A stretch of DNA of 64,000 nucleotides, from positions 4,650,001-4,714,000 of the forward strand of contig NZ_LR134290.1 in NCBI RefSeq assembly GCF_900636545.1, given 5' to 3'. Under the pieces are notes generated by a model, which saw only the letters and a program-made list of their open reading frames with translations, did not search any database and was not told the origin of the DNA. Position numbers and translations under genes: made by a program. Each line of letters starts with the position of its first letter. Position 1 is the stretch's first letter. The stretch is from Pseudomonas mendocina. GTDB taxonomy: Bacteria; Pseudomonadota; Gammaproteobacteria; Pseudomonadales; Pseudomonadaceae. Positions 35,741 through 45,263 of this stretch are shown here, piece after piece.

Positions 35741-37084
35741 TCAGTTGCCTTCTCGGCGCAGCGCCTGCGGGGTAAAGTCGCGCGGGCTCAATCGGGCGTT
35801 GAAGTCGTACATCTTCTCGTTGTTGTCCAGACCGTCGGCAAAGTAGCGGCCACCCTTGAGGTCGTAGATGGTCTCCAGGGTCGAGCCGAACATCGGCGCA
35901 TCGTAGTAGCTGATCGGGTGCGCTTCCTGCAGGCCGATCAGGTTGCCGCTGCGGTCATAGAGATCGACGGCGAGGATCTGCCAGCTGTCCTCGTCCAGAT
36001 AAAAGCGGCGTTTGCCGTACGGGTGGCTGAAGCCGGTGCGCAGGTCCGCCTCGACCACCCAGACGCGATGCAGCTCGTAGCGCAGCAGTTCGGGGTTGAT
36101 GTGCTTGGCCTGGAGGATATCGGCGTAGGGAATGCCCTGCTGGTGAACCGCGTAGCTGTTATAGGGCACCAGCATCTCGCGCTTGCCCAACAGCTGCCAT
36201 TCGTAGCGATCCGGTGCGCCATTGTAGGCGTCCACCTGGTCGGCAGTGGCCATGCCGTTGGTATCGGGCTGCAGGGTGTCATAGGCGAGCATCGGCAGGC
36301 GACGCACACGCCGTTCGCCGCGGTTGAAGCGCCAGGCCTTGCGGATGGCCAGCACCTGATCGAGCGTCTCCTGCACGACAAGCGCCGAGCCCGCCAGCTT
36401 GGCCGGCGCCACGACCTTGTACTTGTAGAAGAACAGGGTGTTGTCCAGATCCTGCGGGGTAACGCCTTCACGGCCGTAGAGGAAATAGATGTCGCGCTCG
36501 AGCTTGAGCAGGTTGTAGCTGCCATTGGCGAGCACAGCGGCCTGGTTGGTGGCCATGCTGATCTGGTCGCCACGGTAACGCATGATGTGGTTCCAGATGG
36601 CCTCCTGGCCGTTCTGCGGTATGGGGAACGGCACGCCGGCCGCAGCACCCTGCACACCATTGCCGCCGGAGATCAGTTCGGCGTTGAGCGCGTTGAAACG
36701 AGTGGCGTCGTAGATGCGCTGCGGAGCGGCCGCACTGCGGCGAGTCGGCAGTACCCGCAGGTAGAAGCTGGGGTTTTGCTGCAGCAGGGCCTTGAGGCCG
36801 ACCGGCAACTGCTGCTCGTACTGCGCCAGGTTCTGGCTGTCGACGCGATACAGCAGTTTGTCGTCGGCATAAGGGTCGGGGTGGTGCATGCCGGGCTGGT
36901 AACCGGCTGGCGGCGTCGCCAGACCACCCGTCCAGGCCGGAATGGTGCCGGCAGCATTGCCCGCACGCTCACCGCCCAGCGGGGTCAGGTCCTGTTCCAG
37001 GCGCGCGGCCTGGCTGGCATCGACCTTGGCCTGAGCCTGGAAGGCCAGGGCAGTCAGCAGAAGAATGGAAACCGATCTCAACAC
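35741..37084 (-). CDS. DUF1329 outer-membrane-associated protein
   Basis: A 447-residue exported protein. A signal peptide (LRSVSILLLTALAFQAQA) precedes the DUF1329 domain (RLEQDLTPLGGERAGNAAGT, IPAWTGGL, MRYRGDQISM, YDTLQPDTNG, YNSYAVHQQGIPYADI, RRFYLDEDSWQILAVD). DUF1329 proteins have a LolB-like fold and commonly pair with a DUF1302 protein and an RND transporter in lipid or hydrophobic compound export. None of those partners is adjacent here. GGAGAG with 4 bases spacing supports a GTG start at 37082-37084; a longer frame without a signal peptide was rejected. It converges with the GNAT gene, 7 bp apart. Confidence 0.87.
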   Translation of the reverse strand: MLRSVSILLLTALAFQAQAKVDASQAARLEQDLTPLGGERAGNAAGTIPAWTGGLATPPAGYQPGMHHPDPYADDKLLYRVDSQNLAQYEQQLPVGLKALLQQNPSFYLRVLPTRRSAAAPQRIYDATRFNALNAELISGGNGVQGAAAGVPFPIPQNGQEAIWNHIMRYRGDQISMATNQAAVLANGSYNLLKLERDIYFLYGREGVTPQDLDNTLFFYKYKVVAPAKLAGSALVVQETLDQVLAIRKAWRFNRGERRVRRLPMLAYDTLQPDTNGMATADQVDAYNGAPDRYEWQLLGKREMLVPYNSYAVHQQGIPYADILQAKHINPELLRYELHRVWVVEADLRTGFSHPYGKRRFYLDEDSWQILAVDLYDRSGNLIGLQEAHPISYYDAPMFGSTLETIYDLKGGRYFADGLDNNEKMYDFNARLSPRDFTPQALRREGN

Positions 37085-37266
37085 AATGCTCTCCTCGCGG
37101 CGCCGTGACAGCGGCGTCGCCAATATCTACAGGCCTTGCAGGCATGCTTATCGTTGTTGTGTCTTGCGGTGAGGCGCCGTCCTGGCCGTCGGGTCATCCC
37201 GATCTAATCATGCATCCTGCCGGTTCTAAGCCTGGACAATCCCTGCCAGCAGGGATCGCTCGGACA

Positions 37267-37983
37267 TCACTCCTGGCGCTGGAATTTGAGGTCCCACACA
37301 CCATGGCCAAGGCGCTCGCCACGGCGCTCGAACTTGGTCACCGGGCGCTCCTCGGGGCGCGGCACATAGGTGCCATCGGCGGCCAGGTTGCGGTAGCCCG
37401 GCGCCGCGTTCATCACCTCGAGCATGTGTTCGGCGTAGTTTTCCCAGTCGGTGGCCATGTGCAGCACACCGCCGATTTTCAGCTTGCTGCGCACCAGCTC
37501 GGCGAAAGCCGGCTGGACGATGCGGCGCTTGTGATGACGCGACTTGTGCCAAGGGTCGGGGAAGAACAGCAGCACGCGATCGAGGCTGTCATCGGCGACG
37601 CAATCGCGCAGCACTTCCAGTGCATCGCAGCTGTAAACGCGGATGTTGCTGAGGTTCTGCGTCATCGCACCATTGAGCAGGGCGCCCACGCCCGGCTTGT
37701 GCACCTCGACGCCGATGAAATCCTGCTCGGGCGCGGCGGCGGCCATCTCCAGGGTGGAATGGCCCATGCCGAAACCGATCTCGAAGGTACGCGGCGCGCT
37801 ACGCCCGAAGACCTGATCGAAATCGCGCAGACCGTCTTCGAGTTCAAGGCCAAACAGTGGCCAGCCCTTGTCGATGCCACGCTGCTGACCTTCGGTCATG
37901 CGCCCGGCGCGCATCACGAAGCTCTTGATGGTACGGCGCTGGCGACCATCTTCGGTCAGTTCGGGCTGTTGGGTATCGGTCAT
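37267..37983 (-). CDS. trmB: tRNA (guanine-N7-)-methyltransferase
   Basis: A 238-residue SAM-dependent enzyme that forms m7G46 in tRNA. Motifs are [16 protein letters not shown] (SAM site), [34 protein letters not shown] (the catalytic PDPWxKxRHxKRR signature) and [14 protein letters not shown]. The N-terminal region ([20 protein letters not shown]) is characteristic. The ATG at 37981-37983 is followed upstream by thiG on the same strand, 68 bp away. Its position next to thiG/thiS is conserved in Pseudomonas. Confidence 0.96.
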   Translation of the reverse strand: MTDTQQPELTEDGRQRRTIKSFVMRAGRMTEGQQRGIDKGWPLFGLELEDGLRDFDQVFGRSAPRTFEIGFGMGHSTLEMAAAAPEQDFIGVEVHKPGVGALLNGAMTQNLSNIRVYSCDALEVLRDCVADDSLDRVLLFFPDPWHKSRHHKRRIVQPAFAELVRSKLKIGGVLHMATDWENYAEHMLEVMNAAPGYRNLAADGTYVPRPEERPVTKFERRGERLGHGVWDLKFQRQE

Positions 37984-38051
37984 GCTGAGCTCTTGTAGAT
38001 TGCGTTACGACTTGGCGCGCCGGCGAACCGGCACGCAGCCAATCGTCATCC

Positions 38052-38846
38052 TTAATTGATCAGGCCAGTCAGCGGCGACGACGCACTGGCATAGAGTTTC
38101 TTCGGCATGCGGCCGGCCAGGTAGGCCAGGCGCCCGGCCTCGACGGCATGCTGCATGGCGCGCGCCATCAGCACCGGGTTCTGCGCTTCGGCGATGGCGC
38201 TGTTCATCAACACCGCCTCGCAACCCAGCTCCATGGCGATGGTGGCGTCGGAGGCCGTGCCTACGCCGGCATCGACCAGCACCGGCACCTTCGATTCCTC
38301 GAGGATGATGCGCAGGTTGTACGGATTGCAGATGCCCAGACCCGAGCCGATCAGACCGGCCAGCGGCATCACCGCGATGCAGCCGATTTCGGCCAGCTGG
38401 CGGGCGATGATCGGATCGTCGCTGGTGTACACCATGACGTCGAAACCGTCCTTGACCAGCACTTCGGCGGCCTTGATGGTCTCGATGACGTTGGGGAACA
38501 GGGTCTTCTGGTCGGCCAGCACTTCCAGCTTGACCAGGTTGTGGCCGTCGAGCAGCTCACGGGCCAGGCGACAGGTACGCACGGCCTCGGCAGCGTCGTA
38601 GCAGCCGGCGGTATTAGGCAGGATGGTGTACTTGTCCGGGCTGATCACATCGAGCAGGTTCGGCTCGCCGGGGTTCTGGCCGATGTTGGTGCGGCGCACG
38701 GCCACGGTAACGATCTCGGCACCGGAAGCCGCGATGGCATCACGGGTCTCGTCCATATCCTTGTACTTGCCGGTACCGACCAGCAGGCGCGACTGGAACG
38801 TACGACCGGCCAGGGTGAAGGGCTTGTCGCTGCGAACTTGGCTCAT
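38052..38846 (-). CDS. thiG: Thiazole synthase ThiG
   Basis: A 264-residue TIM-barrel enzyme that builds the thiazole ring of thiamine from deoxyxylulose phosphate, dehydroglycine and ThiS thiocarboxylate. Motifs are [35 protein letters not shown], the Schiff-base lysine in [28 protein letters not shown] and [20 protein letters not shown], with the phosphate site in the last. thiS lies 18 bp upstream on the same strand. The sulfur donor ThiI is encoded near 8-9.5 kb. Confidence 0.97.
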   Translation of the reverse strand: MSQVRSDKPFTLAGRTFQSRLLVGTGKYKDMDETRDAIAASGAEIVTVAVRRTNIGQNPGEPNLLDVISPDKYTILPNTAGCYDAAEAVRTCRLARELLDGHNLVKLEVLADQKTLFPNVIETIKAAEVLVKDGFDVMVYTSDDPIIARQLAEIGCIAVMPLAGLIGSGLGICNPYNLRIILEESKVPVLVDAGVGTASDATIAMELGCEAVLMNSAIAEAQNPVLMARAMQHAVEAGRLAYLAGRMPKKLYASASSPLTGLIN

Positions 38847-38864
38847 GGAATACTCCTCGTGAAG

Positions 38865-39065
38865 TCAACCGCCGCCGATGGCGTGCACCACTTCCACCTG
38901 ATCGCCCTCGGCGAGCGGGGTGCTGTCGTGCTGGCTGCGTGGAACGATGTCCAGATTGAGCTCGACCGCCACACGGCGCCCGGTCAGGTCGAGGCGAACC
39001 AACAGGTCGGCGACGCTCTGGTTATCCGGCAGTTCGAAGGGTTCACCATTCAACTGGATACGCAT
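38865..39065 (-). CDS. thiS: Sulfur carrier protein ThiS
   Basis: A 66-residue ubiquitin-like sulfur carrier for thiazole synthesis. It ends in the required Gly-Gly (HAIGGG), which is adenylated and thiocarboxylated. The beta-grasp pattern is visible in MRIQLNGEPFELPDNQSVAD, RRVAVELNLDIVPRSQH and LAEGDQVEVVHAIGGG. It is the first gene of the thiS-thiG pair. Length and C-terminus are as expected. Confidence 0.95.
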   Translation of the reverse strand: MRIQLNGEPFELPDNQSVADLLVRLDLTGRRVAVELNLDIVPRSQHDSTPLAEGDQVEVVHAIGGG

Positions 39066-39167
39066 GACGACTCGGTCACAACTAGGAAGAGGGCCGGCAT
39101 TCTAGCCCGATAGGCTGTTGCGACCAAGGTTAAAAGGCGCCATTCGTCCTCATTTCTGACGCCAGGG

Positions 39168-39539
39168 TCAGGTCAGCTTCCATGCCGCCAGCCCCAGGCA
39201 CAACCACCCGATCAGGAAGGCGACACCACCGAACGGCGTGATCATGCCGAGCTTGCCGATGCCACTGAGCGTAAGCAGATAGAGGCTGCCGGAGAACAGC
39301 AGGATACCTACGGCGAAGGCGCCGCCAGCCAGGTTTACCAACCGTCCGGGCATATGCAGCGCCAGCAGGCCGACGCCGAACAGAGCCAGCGCGTGGACCA
39401 GCTGATAGTGCGTACCGGTCTGGAACACCGCCAGATACTCGGGCGTCAGACGGTTCTTCAGGCCGTGAGCGGCAAAGGCGCCCAGAGCGACGCCGGTAAA
39501 GCCGGCAAAAGCGGATAACAGCAACCAGAAACGAGCCAT
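39168..39539 (-). CDS. DUF423 membrane protein
   Basis: A 123-residue protein with four membrane helices (FWLLLSAFAGFTGVALGAFA, YQLVHALALFGVGLLAL, GAFAVGILLFSGSLYLLTL, GGVAFLIGWLCLGLAAW). The signature GAFAAHGLKNRL and FQTGTHYQLVHALAL near the N-terminus define DUF423 (YgdD-type). The function is unknown. A GGAGG site lies six bases before the ATG at 39537-39539. It is convergent with nothing and lies between thiS and a repeat-filled gap. Confidence 0.9.
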   Translation of the reverse strand: MARFWLLLSAFAGFTGVALGAFAAHGLKNRLTPEYLAVFQTGTHYQLVHALALFGVGLLALHMPGRLVNLAGGAFAVGILLFSGSLYLLTLSGIGKLGMITPFGGVAFLIGWLCLGLAAWKLT

Positions 39540-39658
39540 GAAACCTCCGGAAAGGATCGACCTGGCCCAGTTTAACCACCGAGAGCTCAGGCGAGAGTGG
39601 CGCTATTGTCACACCCAGCCCTCATCCTGAGGTATTGGCAGGAATCTCTTGGGCATTT

Positions 39659-39813
39659 TTTGTCTTTCGATCCTGGCAGTAACCCCGCGGGCCGTCGGCA
39701 GAGCCGACGTCAAAAATTGCTCCCGGCGATTTTTTGCTGCCTGCCATCCCTGGCGGCAACCCTTCGGGCCGTCGGCAGAGCCGACGTCAAAAATCGCTCC
39801 CGGCGATTTTTTG
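39659..39813. repeat. Two tandem copies of a 77-bp hairpin repeat
   Basis: GGGCCGTCGGCAGAGCCGACGT and the following bases through CCCGGCGATTTTTTG occur at 39689-39736 and again at 39766-39813, 48 bp each with one mismatch, period 77 bp. The segments before each copy are also alike (ATCCTGGCAGTAACCCC and ATCCCTGGCGGCAACCC). Each copy carries the palindrome GTCGGC-AGA-GCCGAC. A fragment (ATTTTTTG at 39655-39662) precedes the first unit. The repeat fills most of the 310-bp gap before mtgA and ends 37 bp before its start. Confidence 0.8.
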
Positions 39814-39849
39814 TTTTAATAGCGCCACGCCCAATCACTGCGAGACCCC

Positions 39850-40578
39850 ATGCTTCGAGCCCTGACCCGCCGCCTGCTGAAACTGCTGCTCTGGCTGATG
39901 TTGGCCAGCGCCCTGCTGGTGCTCGTGCTGCGTTGGGTGCCACCGCCCGGCACGGCGCTGATGATCGAACGCAAGATCGAATCCTGGGGTAGCGGGCAGT
40001 CGCTGGAACTCAAGCGTCAATGGCGCCCGTGGAACGAGCTGCCGGATCATCTGAAGATGGCGGTGATAGCCGCCGAAGACCAGAAGTTCGCCGAGCACTG
40101 GGGCTTCGACATGAATGCCATCCAGGCGGCACTGGCGCACAACCAGAGCGGCGGCTCACTGCGTGGTGCCAGCACCCTCAGCCAGCAGGTGGCCAAGAAC
40201 CTGTTCCTCTGGTCCGGGCGCAGCTGGCTGCGCAAGGGATTGGAAGCCTGGTTCACCGCGCTGATCGAGCTGCTCTGGTCGAAGGAGCGCATTCTCGAGG
40301 TCTATCTCAACAGCGTCGAATGGGGCGATGGCATTTTCGGTGCCGAAGCCGCCGCACAGCATCATTTCGGTGTCGGCGCGCCGTACCTCAATCGCCAGCA
40401 GGCCAGCCAACTGGCTGCCGTGCTCCCCAACCCGCTGCGCTGGAGCGCAGGCCGGCCAAATGGCTACGTGATCCGCCGCGCGGCCTGGATTCGCCAGCAG
40501 ATGAACCAGCTCGGCGGCAGCCACTACCTCAACCAGCTCAAGCCGCAACGCCCCGATTGGTGGCCACGCTGGCTGTAG
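39850..40578 (+). CDS. mtgA: Monofunctional peptidoglycan glycosyltransferase
   Basis: A 242-residue glycosyltransferase family 51 enzyme that polymerises lipid II into glycan strands. An N-terminal membrane helix (LLKLLLWLMLASALLVLVL) anchors it in the inner membrane. The catalytic Glu is in VIAAEDQKFAEHWGFD, followed by GGSLRGASTLSQQVAKNLFL, the second Glu motif in RKGLEAWFTALIELLWSKER and ILEVYLNSVEWGDGIFG. There is no transpeptidase domain. A tandem repeat lies just upstream. It is convergent with, and touches, the next gene. Confidence 0.96.
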   Translation: MLRALTRRLLKLLLWLMLASALLVLVLRWVPPPGTALMIERKIESWGSGQSLELKRQWRPWNELPDHLKMAVIAAEDQKFAEHWGFDMNAIQAALAHNQSGGSLRGASTLSQQVAKNLFLWSGRSWLRKGLEAWFTALIELLWSKERILEVYLNSVEWGDGIFGAEAAAQHHFGVGAPYLNRQQASQLAAVLPNPLRWSAGRPNGYVIRRAAWIRQQMNQLGGSHYLNQLKPQRPDWWPRWL

Positions 40579-41190
40579 CTAGCGAGCAGCGCGAAACGCC
40601 TTGCGCGGCACTGCATGCAACAGCGCGACGTCATCGCCATGCAGATGCACGGTCAACCCCCACTGCGGATACACCCAGGCTTGACCATCGGCCAGCTCCA
40701 GGGTCAGGCGAGGCTGCCCGAGGCTGGCGGCCAAGCGCTCACTGGCCAGAGCATCAGGTGCTTGCAGGCTGAGATTGGCGATAGCAAAACCCGCCATCTG
40801 CTCGGCCAGCGACTGATCCAGCGCCAATTCGGCATCGCCTGCTTTTAGGCCTTGCGCAGCCAGCAGACTGTCGCGCTGATTCTTGCTCAAGGCCAGTTCA
40901 GCCTGGAGCGACCACTCGCCCTCTTCGCCTTCGAGCGTCGCTCGATAGGACAGCCGTGCGCCGTCGAGACGCGGCTCCAGCCACAGCTTGCCCGGGGCAA
41001 GCTGCTGCACATCACGCAGCGTCAGCCCATCTTCGGCCAGCGGCTGCAACAGTGGATCGCGCCACTGCTGCAGGTTGGCCACCGGCTGAACCTCGCTGCT
41101 GCGCATCAACCAGGCGCCCCAGGCGAAGAACAGCGCGGCGACGAGTGCGAATATCAGCCAGTGCTGCGCTTTCAGCGGGGCTTTGTTCAA
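40579..41190 (-). CDS. Single-pass membrane protein, unknown function
   Basis: A 203-residue protein with one N-terminal membrane helix (WLIFALVAALFFAWGAWLM) and a soluble, probably periplasmic domain (LSYRATLEGEEGEWSLQAEL, LAASLGQPRLTLELADGQAW, WGLTVHLHGDDVALLHAV). I recognise no family; a hypothetical gene at this place next to rpoH is usual in Pseudomonas. The start is probably a TTG at 41188-41190, with GGAG eight bases upstream, because no ATG lies before the helix. Its stop abuts the convergent mtgA stop without a gap. The rpoH terminator separates it from rpoH. Confidence 0.75.
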   Translation of the reverse strand: MNKAPLKAQHWLIFALVAALFFAWGAWLMRSSEVQPVANLQQWRDPLLQPLAEDGLTLRDVQQLAPGKLWLEPRLDGARLSYRATLEGEEGEWSLQAELALSKNQRDSLLAAQGLKAGDAELALDQSLAEQMAGFAIANLSLQAPDALASERLAASLGQPRLTLELADGQAWVYPQWGLTVHLHGDDVALLHAVPRKAFRAAR

Positions 41191-41208
41191 GGAAATTGCT
41201 CCAGGCAG

Positions 41209-41236
41209 AAAAAAGCCGCACCAGGGTGCGGCTTTT
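41209..41236. terminator. Terminator after rpoH
   Basis: AAAAGCCGCACC (41211-41222) pairs perfectly with GGTGCGGCTTTT (41225-41236). Read on the minus strand, it follows the rpoH stop by 16 bases and ends in a T-run. It is symmetric and could act on both strands. Confidence 0.88.
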
Positions 41237-41252
41237 CGGGGTAACGACAGAC

Positions 41253-42107
41253 TCAGGCGGCGATGCAGCCCTTGAGCTTGTTCATCGCGTTCTTTTCAAG
41301 CTGGCGAATACGCTCGGCCGACACATTGTACTTGGCAGCCAGGTCATGCAGCGTCGCCTTCTCTTCGGCCAGCCAGCGCTGGTAGAGAATGTCGCGACTG
41401 CGCTCGTCGAGGCTTTCCAGCGCTTCGTGCAGGTTGCTGCTGGAGCTGTCGCTCCAGTCGGCATCCTCGAGCTGGCGAGCCGGGTCGTAGCGGTGGTCTT
41501 CCAGGTAATGCGCAGGCGACTGGAAGGCGCTGTCGTCGTCGGCATCGGCTGCCGGGTCGAAGGCCATGTCCTGGCCGGTCAGGCGACTTTCCATCTCGCG
41601 CACTTCGTGCGGTTCGACGCCCAGGCTTTCCGCTACGGCAGTCACTTCATCGTTGTTCAGCCAGGCCAAACGCTTCTTCTGGCTGCGCAGGTTGAAGAAC
41701 AGTTTGCGCTGCGCCTTGGTGGTGGCCACCTTGACGATGCGCCAGTTCTTCAGGATGAACTCGTGGATTTCCGCACGAATCCAGTGCACGGCGAAGGACA
41801 CCAGGCGCACGCCCATTTCCGGGTTGAAGCGTTTGACCGCCTTCATCAGGCCGACGTTGCCTTCCTGGATCAGGTCGGCCTGGGCCAGACCGTAGCCGGA
41901 GTAGCTGCGCGCAATGTGCACAACGAAACGCAGGTGGGCCAACACCATTTGGCGGGCGGCCTCGAGATCCTGCTGGTAAAAGAGATTTTCGGCCAGTTCA
42001 CGCTCCTGCTCGGGCGTCAGCAGCGGGATGCTGTTGACCGCATGCACGTAAGCTTCCAGGTTGGCGCCTGGAACAAGGGCATGAACAGGTTGCAAGGAAG
42101 TGGACAT
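41253..42107 (-). CDS. rpoH: Heat-shock sigma factor RpoH (sigma-32)
   Basis: A 284-residue sigma-70-family factor that directs RNA polymerase to heat-shock promoters. Region 2 has [20 protein letters not shown] and [20 protein letters not shown], then [20 protein letters not shown]. The RpoH box [15 protein letters not shown], specific to this family, is intact. Region 4 has the helix-turn-helix [20 protein letters not shown]. The ATG at 42105-42107 ([14 protein letters not shown]) is the usual start. ftsX lies upstream with 143 bp between, a conserved order. Control by mRNA structure is typical of the family but was not checked. Confidence 0.97.
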   Translation of the reverse strand: MSTSLQPVHALVPGANLEAYVHAVNSIPLLTPEQERELAENLFYQQDLEAARQMVLAHLRFVVHIARSYSGYGLAQADLIQEGNVGLMKAVKRFNPEMGVRLVSFAVHWIRAEIHEFILKNWRIVKVATTKAQRKLFFNLRSQKKRLAWLNNDEVTAVAESLGVEPHEVREMESRLTGQDMAFDPAADADDDSAFQSPAHYLEDHRYDPARQLEDADWSDSSSSNLHEALESLDERSRDILYQRWLAEEKATLHDLAAKYNVSAERIRQLEKNAMNKLKGCIAA

Positions 42108-42250
42108 TTGAATCCTCCGATTCACGAAACTCGTGCAGTTTAGCACTGCCCCATCTGATGCAGAGCCTGTGGATAAGTTCCTGCCCAGATAGTCAATATC
42201 AACCAAAACAATAACGTGTCAGCTGGCGTTCAGCCTTGCCGAAAGGCGCC

Positions 42251-43267
42251 TCAACGGGGCGCCAATTCGTTCAGATGACGCGCCACTGCCAGCCAGGCGC
42301 CAATATAGCCCAACAGCACGGCGCCGAGCAGCAGCGAAAAACCGTCGGACGAAGGTACGCCACCCAACGCGAAATCGCTACCGTAAAGTCCGGCCAAACG
42401 TACTACAGCATCGTTCAGCCAATCCAGCCCAAAGGCCAGCAGCAACCAGGCGAAGACGCCTGCGCCGAAACCGTACAACGCGCCCATATAAAGGAAGGGA
42501 CGTCGTACGTAGCCATCGGTTCCACCTACCAGCTTGATCACCTCGATCTCGGCGCGGCGATTCTCGATGTGCAGGCGGATGGTGTTGCCGATCACCAGCA
42601 GCAGCGCCAGGATCAGCAGCAGGCTGAGGCCGAAGACGAAGCGGTCGCCCAATTTGAGGATGGCGGTCAGGCGCTCGACCCAGACCAGATCGAGCTGCGC
42701 CTGCTCCACCTTGGGTAACTCCGCCAGGCGCTGGCGCAAGGCCTCCAGCTTGGCCTTGTCGACCTCCTTCGGCGTGACCAGGACCACGCCAGGCAGCGGG
42801 TTCTCCGGCAGCTCCTTGAGCGCCTGGCCCAGGCCGGATAGCTGCTGGAACTCCTCCAGCGCCTGCTCGCGGCTGATCCACTCGGCGTCGGAAACATCAT
42901 CCATCGCCGCGATCTGCTCGCGCAGCGCCTGGCCGTCACGCTCGCCGGCTGACATGTCGAGGAACAGGGAAATCTGCGCAGCGCGCTGCCAGGAGCCGCC
43001 GAGCTTCTCGACGTTGTCCAGCAGCAGCGACAGGCCCATGGGCAGGCTCAGCGCCACCGCCATCACCCAGCAGGTGAAGAAGCTGCCAATCGGCTGGCGC
43101 GCCAGGCGGCGCAGGCTGTCCACCAGGCTGGCGCGGTGACTTTCCAGCCAGGCATGGAACAGCGTGCGGAAATCCGGCTCGTCGGCCGGGCCGTCCACCA
43201 CCTTGTTGCGCGGCGCCGCGCCAACACGCTCGGCCGGTTGCGGTGTGGGCATCTTAGATGCGCTCAT
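42251..43267 (-). CDS. ftsX: Cell division protein FtsX
   Basis: A 338-residue membrane subunit of the FtsEX complex, which couples division to septal peptidoglycan hydrolysis through EnvC-like activators. Four membrane helices are visible (FFTCWVMAVALSLPMGLSLL, then FVFGLSLLLILALLLVIGNT, LYMGALYGFGAGVFAWLLLA and LLLGAVLLGYIGAWLAVA), with a large periplasmic loop between the first two. The cytoplasmic N-terminal extension (about 55 residues) is longer than in some homologues. Its start overlaps the ftsE stop by one base. The order ftsY-ftsE-ftsX-rpoH is standard. Confidence 0.95.
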   Translation of the reverse strand: MSASKMPTPQPAERVGAAPRNKVVDGPADEPDFRTLFHAWLESHRASLVDSLRRLARQPIGSFFTCWVMAVALSLPMGLSLLLDNVEKLGGSWQRAAQISLFLDMSAGERDGQALREQIAAMDDVSDAEWISREQALEEFQQLSGLGQALKELPENPLPGVVLVTPKEVDKAKLEALRQRLAELPKVEQAQLDLVWVERLTAILKLGDRFVFGLSLLLILALLLVIGNTIRLHIENRRAEIEVIKLVGGTDGYVRRPFLYMGALYGFGAGVFAWLLLAFGLDWLNDAVVRLAGLYGSDFALGGVPSSDGFSLLLGAVLLGYIGAWLAVARHLNELAPR

Positions 43268-43935
43268 CAGGCAGCCTCCCCGTCACCGATCAGGCGACCG
43301 CGTTGCAGGGTGAGCATGCGCTGGCGCATGCGCGCGATCAGCGCCAGGTCGTGGCTGGCGATCAGCACCGTGGTGCCGAGCTGGTTGATGTCTTCGAACA
43401 CACCCATGATCTCGGCCGCCAGGCGCGGGTCGAGGTTTCCGGTGGGCTCGTCCGCCAGCAGCAGGGCCGGGCGGTGGACGATGGCACGGGCGATGCCGAC
43501 GCGCTGCTGCTGACCGGTGGACAGGTCCCCCGGCGCTTGCGCGGCCTTGTCGCTGAGGCTGACGCGCTCCAGCGCAGCGCCGACGCGCTTGGCGATTTCC
43601 GGCTTGGACAGACCGAGAATCTGCAGCGGCAGGGCGACGTTGTCGTAGACCGTGCGATCGAACAGCAGTTGGTGATTCTGGAACACCACGCCGATCTGCC
43701 GACGCAGGAAGGGAATCTGCGCGTTGGTGATGGTGGAAAGATCCTGCCCGGCCAGCAGCAACTTGCCACTGGTGGGGCGTTCCATCGCCAGCAACAGGCG
43801 CAGCAGCGTGCTCTTGCCGGCACCGGAGTGGCCGGTGACGAAGAGAAATTCGCCGGGGCGAACGCGGAAAGTCAGCTCGTGCAGCCCGACATGGCCATTG
43901 GGGTAACGCTTGGCGACCTGCTCGAATCGGATCAT
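43267..43935 (-). CDS. ftsE: Cell division ATP-binding protein FtsE
   Basis: A 222-residue ABC ATPase, partner of FtsX at the division ring. Walker A is GHSGAGKST, the signature is LSTGQQQRVGIARA, Walker B is LLLADEPTGNLD, and the H-loop is LIASHDL. The Q-loop is in IGVVFQNHQLLF. The ATG at 43933-43935 overlaps the ftsY stop by four bases. Full-length and normal. Confidence 0.97.
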   Translation of the reverse strand: MIRFEQVAKRYPNGHVGLHELTFRVRPGEFLFVTGHSGAGKSTLLRLLLAMERPTSGKLLLAGQDLSTITNAQIPFLRRQIGVVFQNHQLLFDRTVYDNVALPLQILGLSKPEIAKRVGAALERVSLSDKAAQAPGDLSTGQQQRVGIARAIVHRPALLLADEPTGNLDPRLAAEIMGVFEDINQLGTTVLIASHDLALIARMRQRMLTLQRGRLIGDGEAA

Positions 43936-45263
43936 CCGCGCTCACGCTCCTCGAAGAGTGCCTGGACGAAAGCCTGCGCCTCGAACGGGCGCAGATCATC
44001 GATGCCTTCTCCCACGCCGATGTAGCGAATCGGCAGGCCGAACTGCTTGGCGAGGGCGAAGATGACACCGCCCTTGGCGGTGCCGTCGAGTTTGGTCAGC
44101 GCCAGGCCGGTGAGGTTCACCGTCTGGTTGAACTGCTTGGCCTGGCTGATGGCGTTCTGCCCGGTGCCGGCGTCGAGCACCAGCAGCACTTCGTGCGGCG
44201 CCGTCTCGTCCAGCTTGCCAATCACCCGACGGACCTTCTTCAGCTCTTCCATCAGGTTGTCTTTGGTGTGCAGGCGACCGGCGGTATCGGCGATCAGCAC
44301 ATCGACGCCGCGCGACTTGGCGGCCTGCACGGCATCGAAGATCACCGATGCCGAGTCGGCGCCGGTGTGCTGGGCGATGACCGCGATGTTGTTGCGCTCG
44401 CCCCAGACCTGCAGCTGCTCCACGGCAGCGGCGCGGAAGGTGTCGCCAGCGGCGAGCATGACCTTCTTGCCGTCGAGTTGCAGCTTCTTGGCCAGCTTGC
44501 CGATGGTGGTGGTCTTGCCCACGCCGTTAACACCGACGACGAGGATCACGTAGGGCTGCTTGGCGCTGTCGATCAGCAGCGGCTGTTCGACCGGCTTGAG
44601 CAGGGTGACCAGCTCCTCCTGCAGCGCCTTGTACAGTGCGCCACTGTCGGCCAGTTCCTTGCGTGCTACGCGCTTGGTCAGGTTGCCGATGATGGTGGTG
44701 GTCGCCTCGACACCGACATCTGCCGTGAGCAGACGGGTTTCCAGATCATCGAGCAGATCGTCGTCGATGGCCTTCTTGCCGAGGAACAGGCTGGCCATGC
44801 CTTCGCCGAGACTGGCGCTGGTCTTGGACAGCCCCTGCTTGAGGCGGGCGAAGAAACCCGGTTTGTCCTGCGTGGCGGGCGCAGCGACAGGCGCTGGCGC
44901 AGCAGTCACCGGAGCGGCCTCGACGATGGGTTCGGCTACGACTGGCGGTAGCTCGGCAACCACAGGTGCGACAACCGGGGTTTCGGCAACTGGCGATTCA
45001 GGTTGCGGCGCCGGTGCAGGCGTGACTTCAACCACTTGCGGCTCGACTACCGGCAAGGCTTCGGACAGGGGCTCAGGCGTTGCCGGCTCGGCAGGCGCCT
45101 GGGCAGCAGGCTGCTCGGCGGGCGCAGGCTTAGCCGGCTCCGAGGTGCTCTCTGCCGGCTTCTTGCGCCACCAGCTGAACAGGGATTTCTTTTCTTCGGT
45201 CACAGGCGGGGTCTGCGCGCCAGCCTCGGCCGGCGACTTCTTGTCGTCATTGGAACCAAACAT
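43932..45263 (-). CDS. ftsY: Signal recognition particle receptor FtsY
   Basis: A 443-residue SRP GTPase that docks ribosome-nascent chain complexes at the membrane. The N-terminal A domain (residues 1-135) is acidic and rich in Pro, Ala and Glu, typical of pseudomonad FtsY and poorly conserved. It is followed by the NG domain: FFARLKQGLSKTSASLGEGM, G1 GVNGVGKTTTIGKL, GDTFRAAAVEQL, G3 DTAGRLHTKDNLM, G4 TKLDGTAKGG and the closing VGEGIDDLRPF. The ATG at 45261-45263 gives MFGSNDDKKS. It is divergent from the M16 peptidase genes. Confidence 0.96.
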   Translation of the reverse strand: MFGSNDDKKSPAEAGAQTPPVTEEKKSLFSWWRKKPAESTSEPAKPAPAEQPAAQAPAEPATPEPLSEALPVVEPQVVEVTPAPAPQPESPVAETPVVAPVVAELPPVVAEPIVEAAPVTAAPAPVAAPATQDKPGFFARLKQGLSKTSASLGEGMASLFLGKKAIDDDLLDDLETRLLTADVGVEATTTIIGNLTKRVARKELADSGALYKALQEELVTLLKPVEQPLLIDSAKQPYVILVVGVNGVGKTTTIGKLAKKLQLDGKKVMLAAGDTFRAAAVEQLQVWGERNNIAVIAQHTGADSASVIFDAVQAAKSRGVDVLIADTAGRLHTKDNLMEELKKVRRVIGKLDETAPHEVLLVLDAGTGQNAISQAKQFNQTVNLTGLALTKLDGTAKGGVIFALAKQFGLPIRYIGVGEGIDDLRPFEAQAFVQALFEERERG

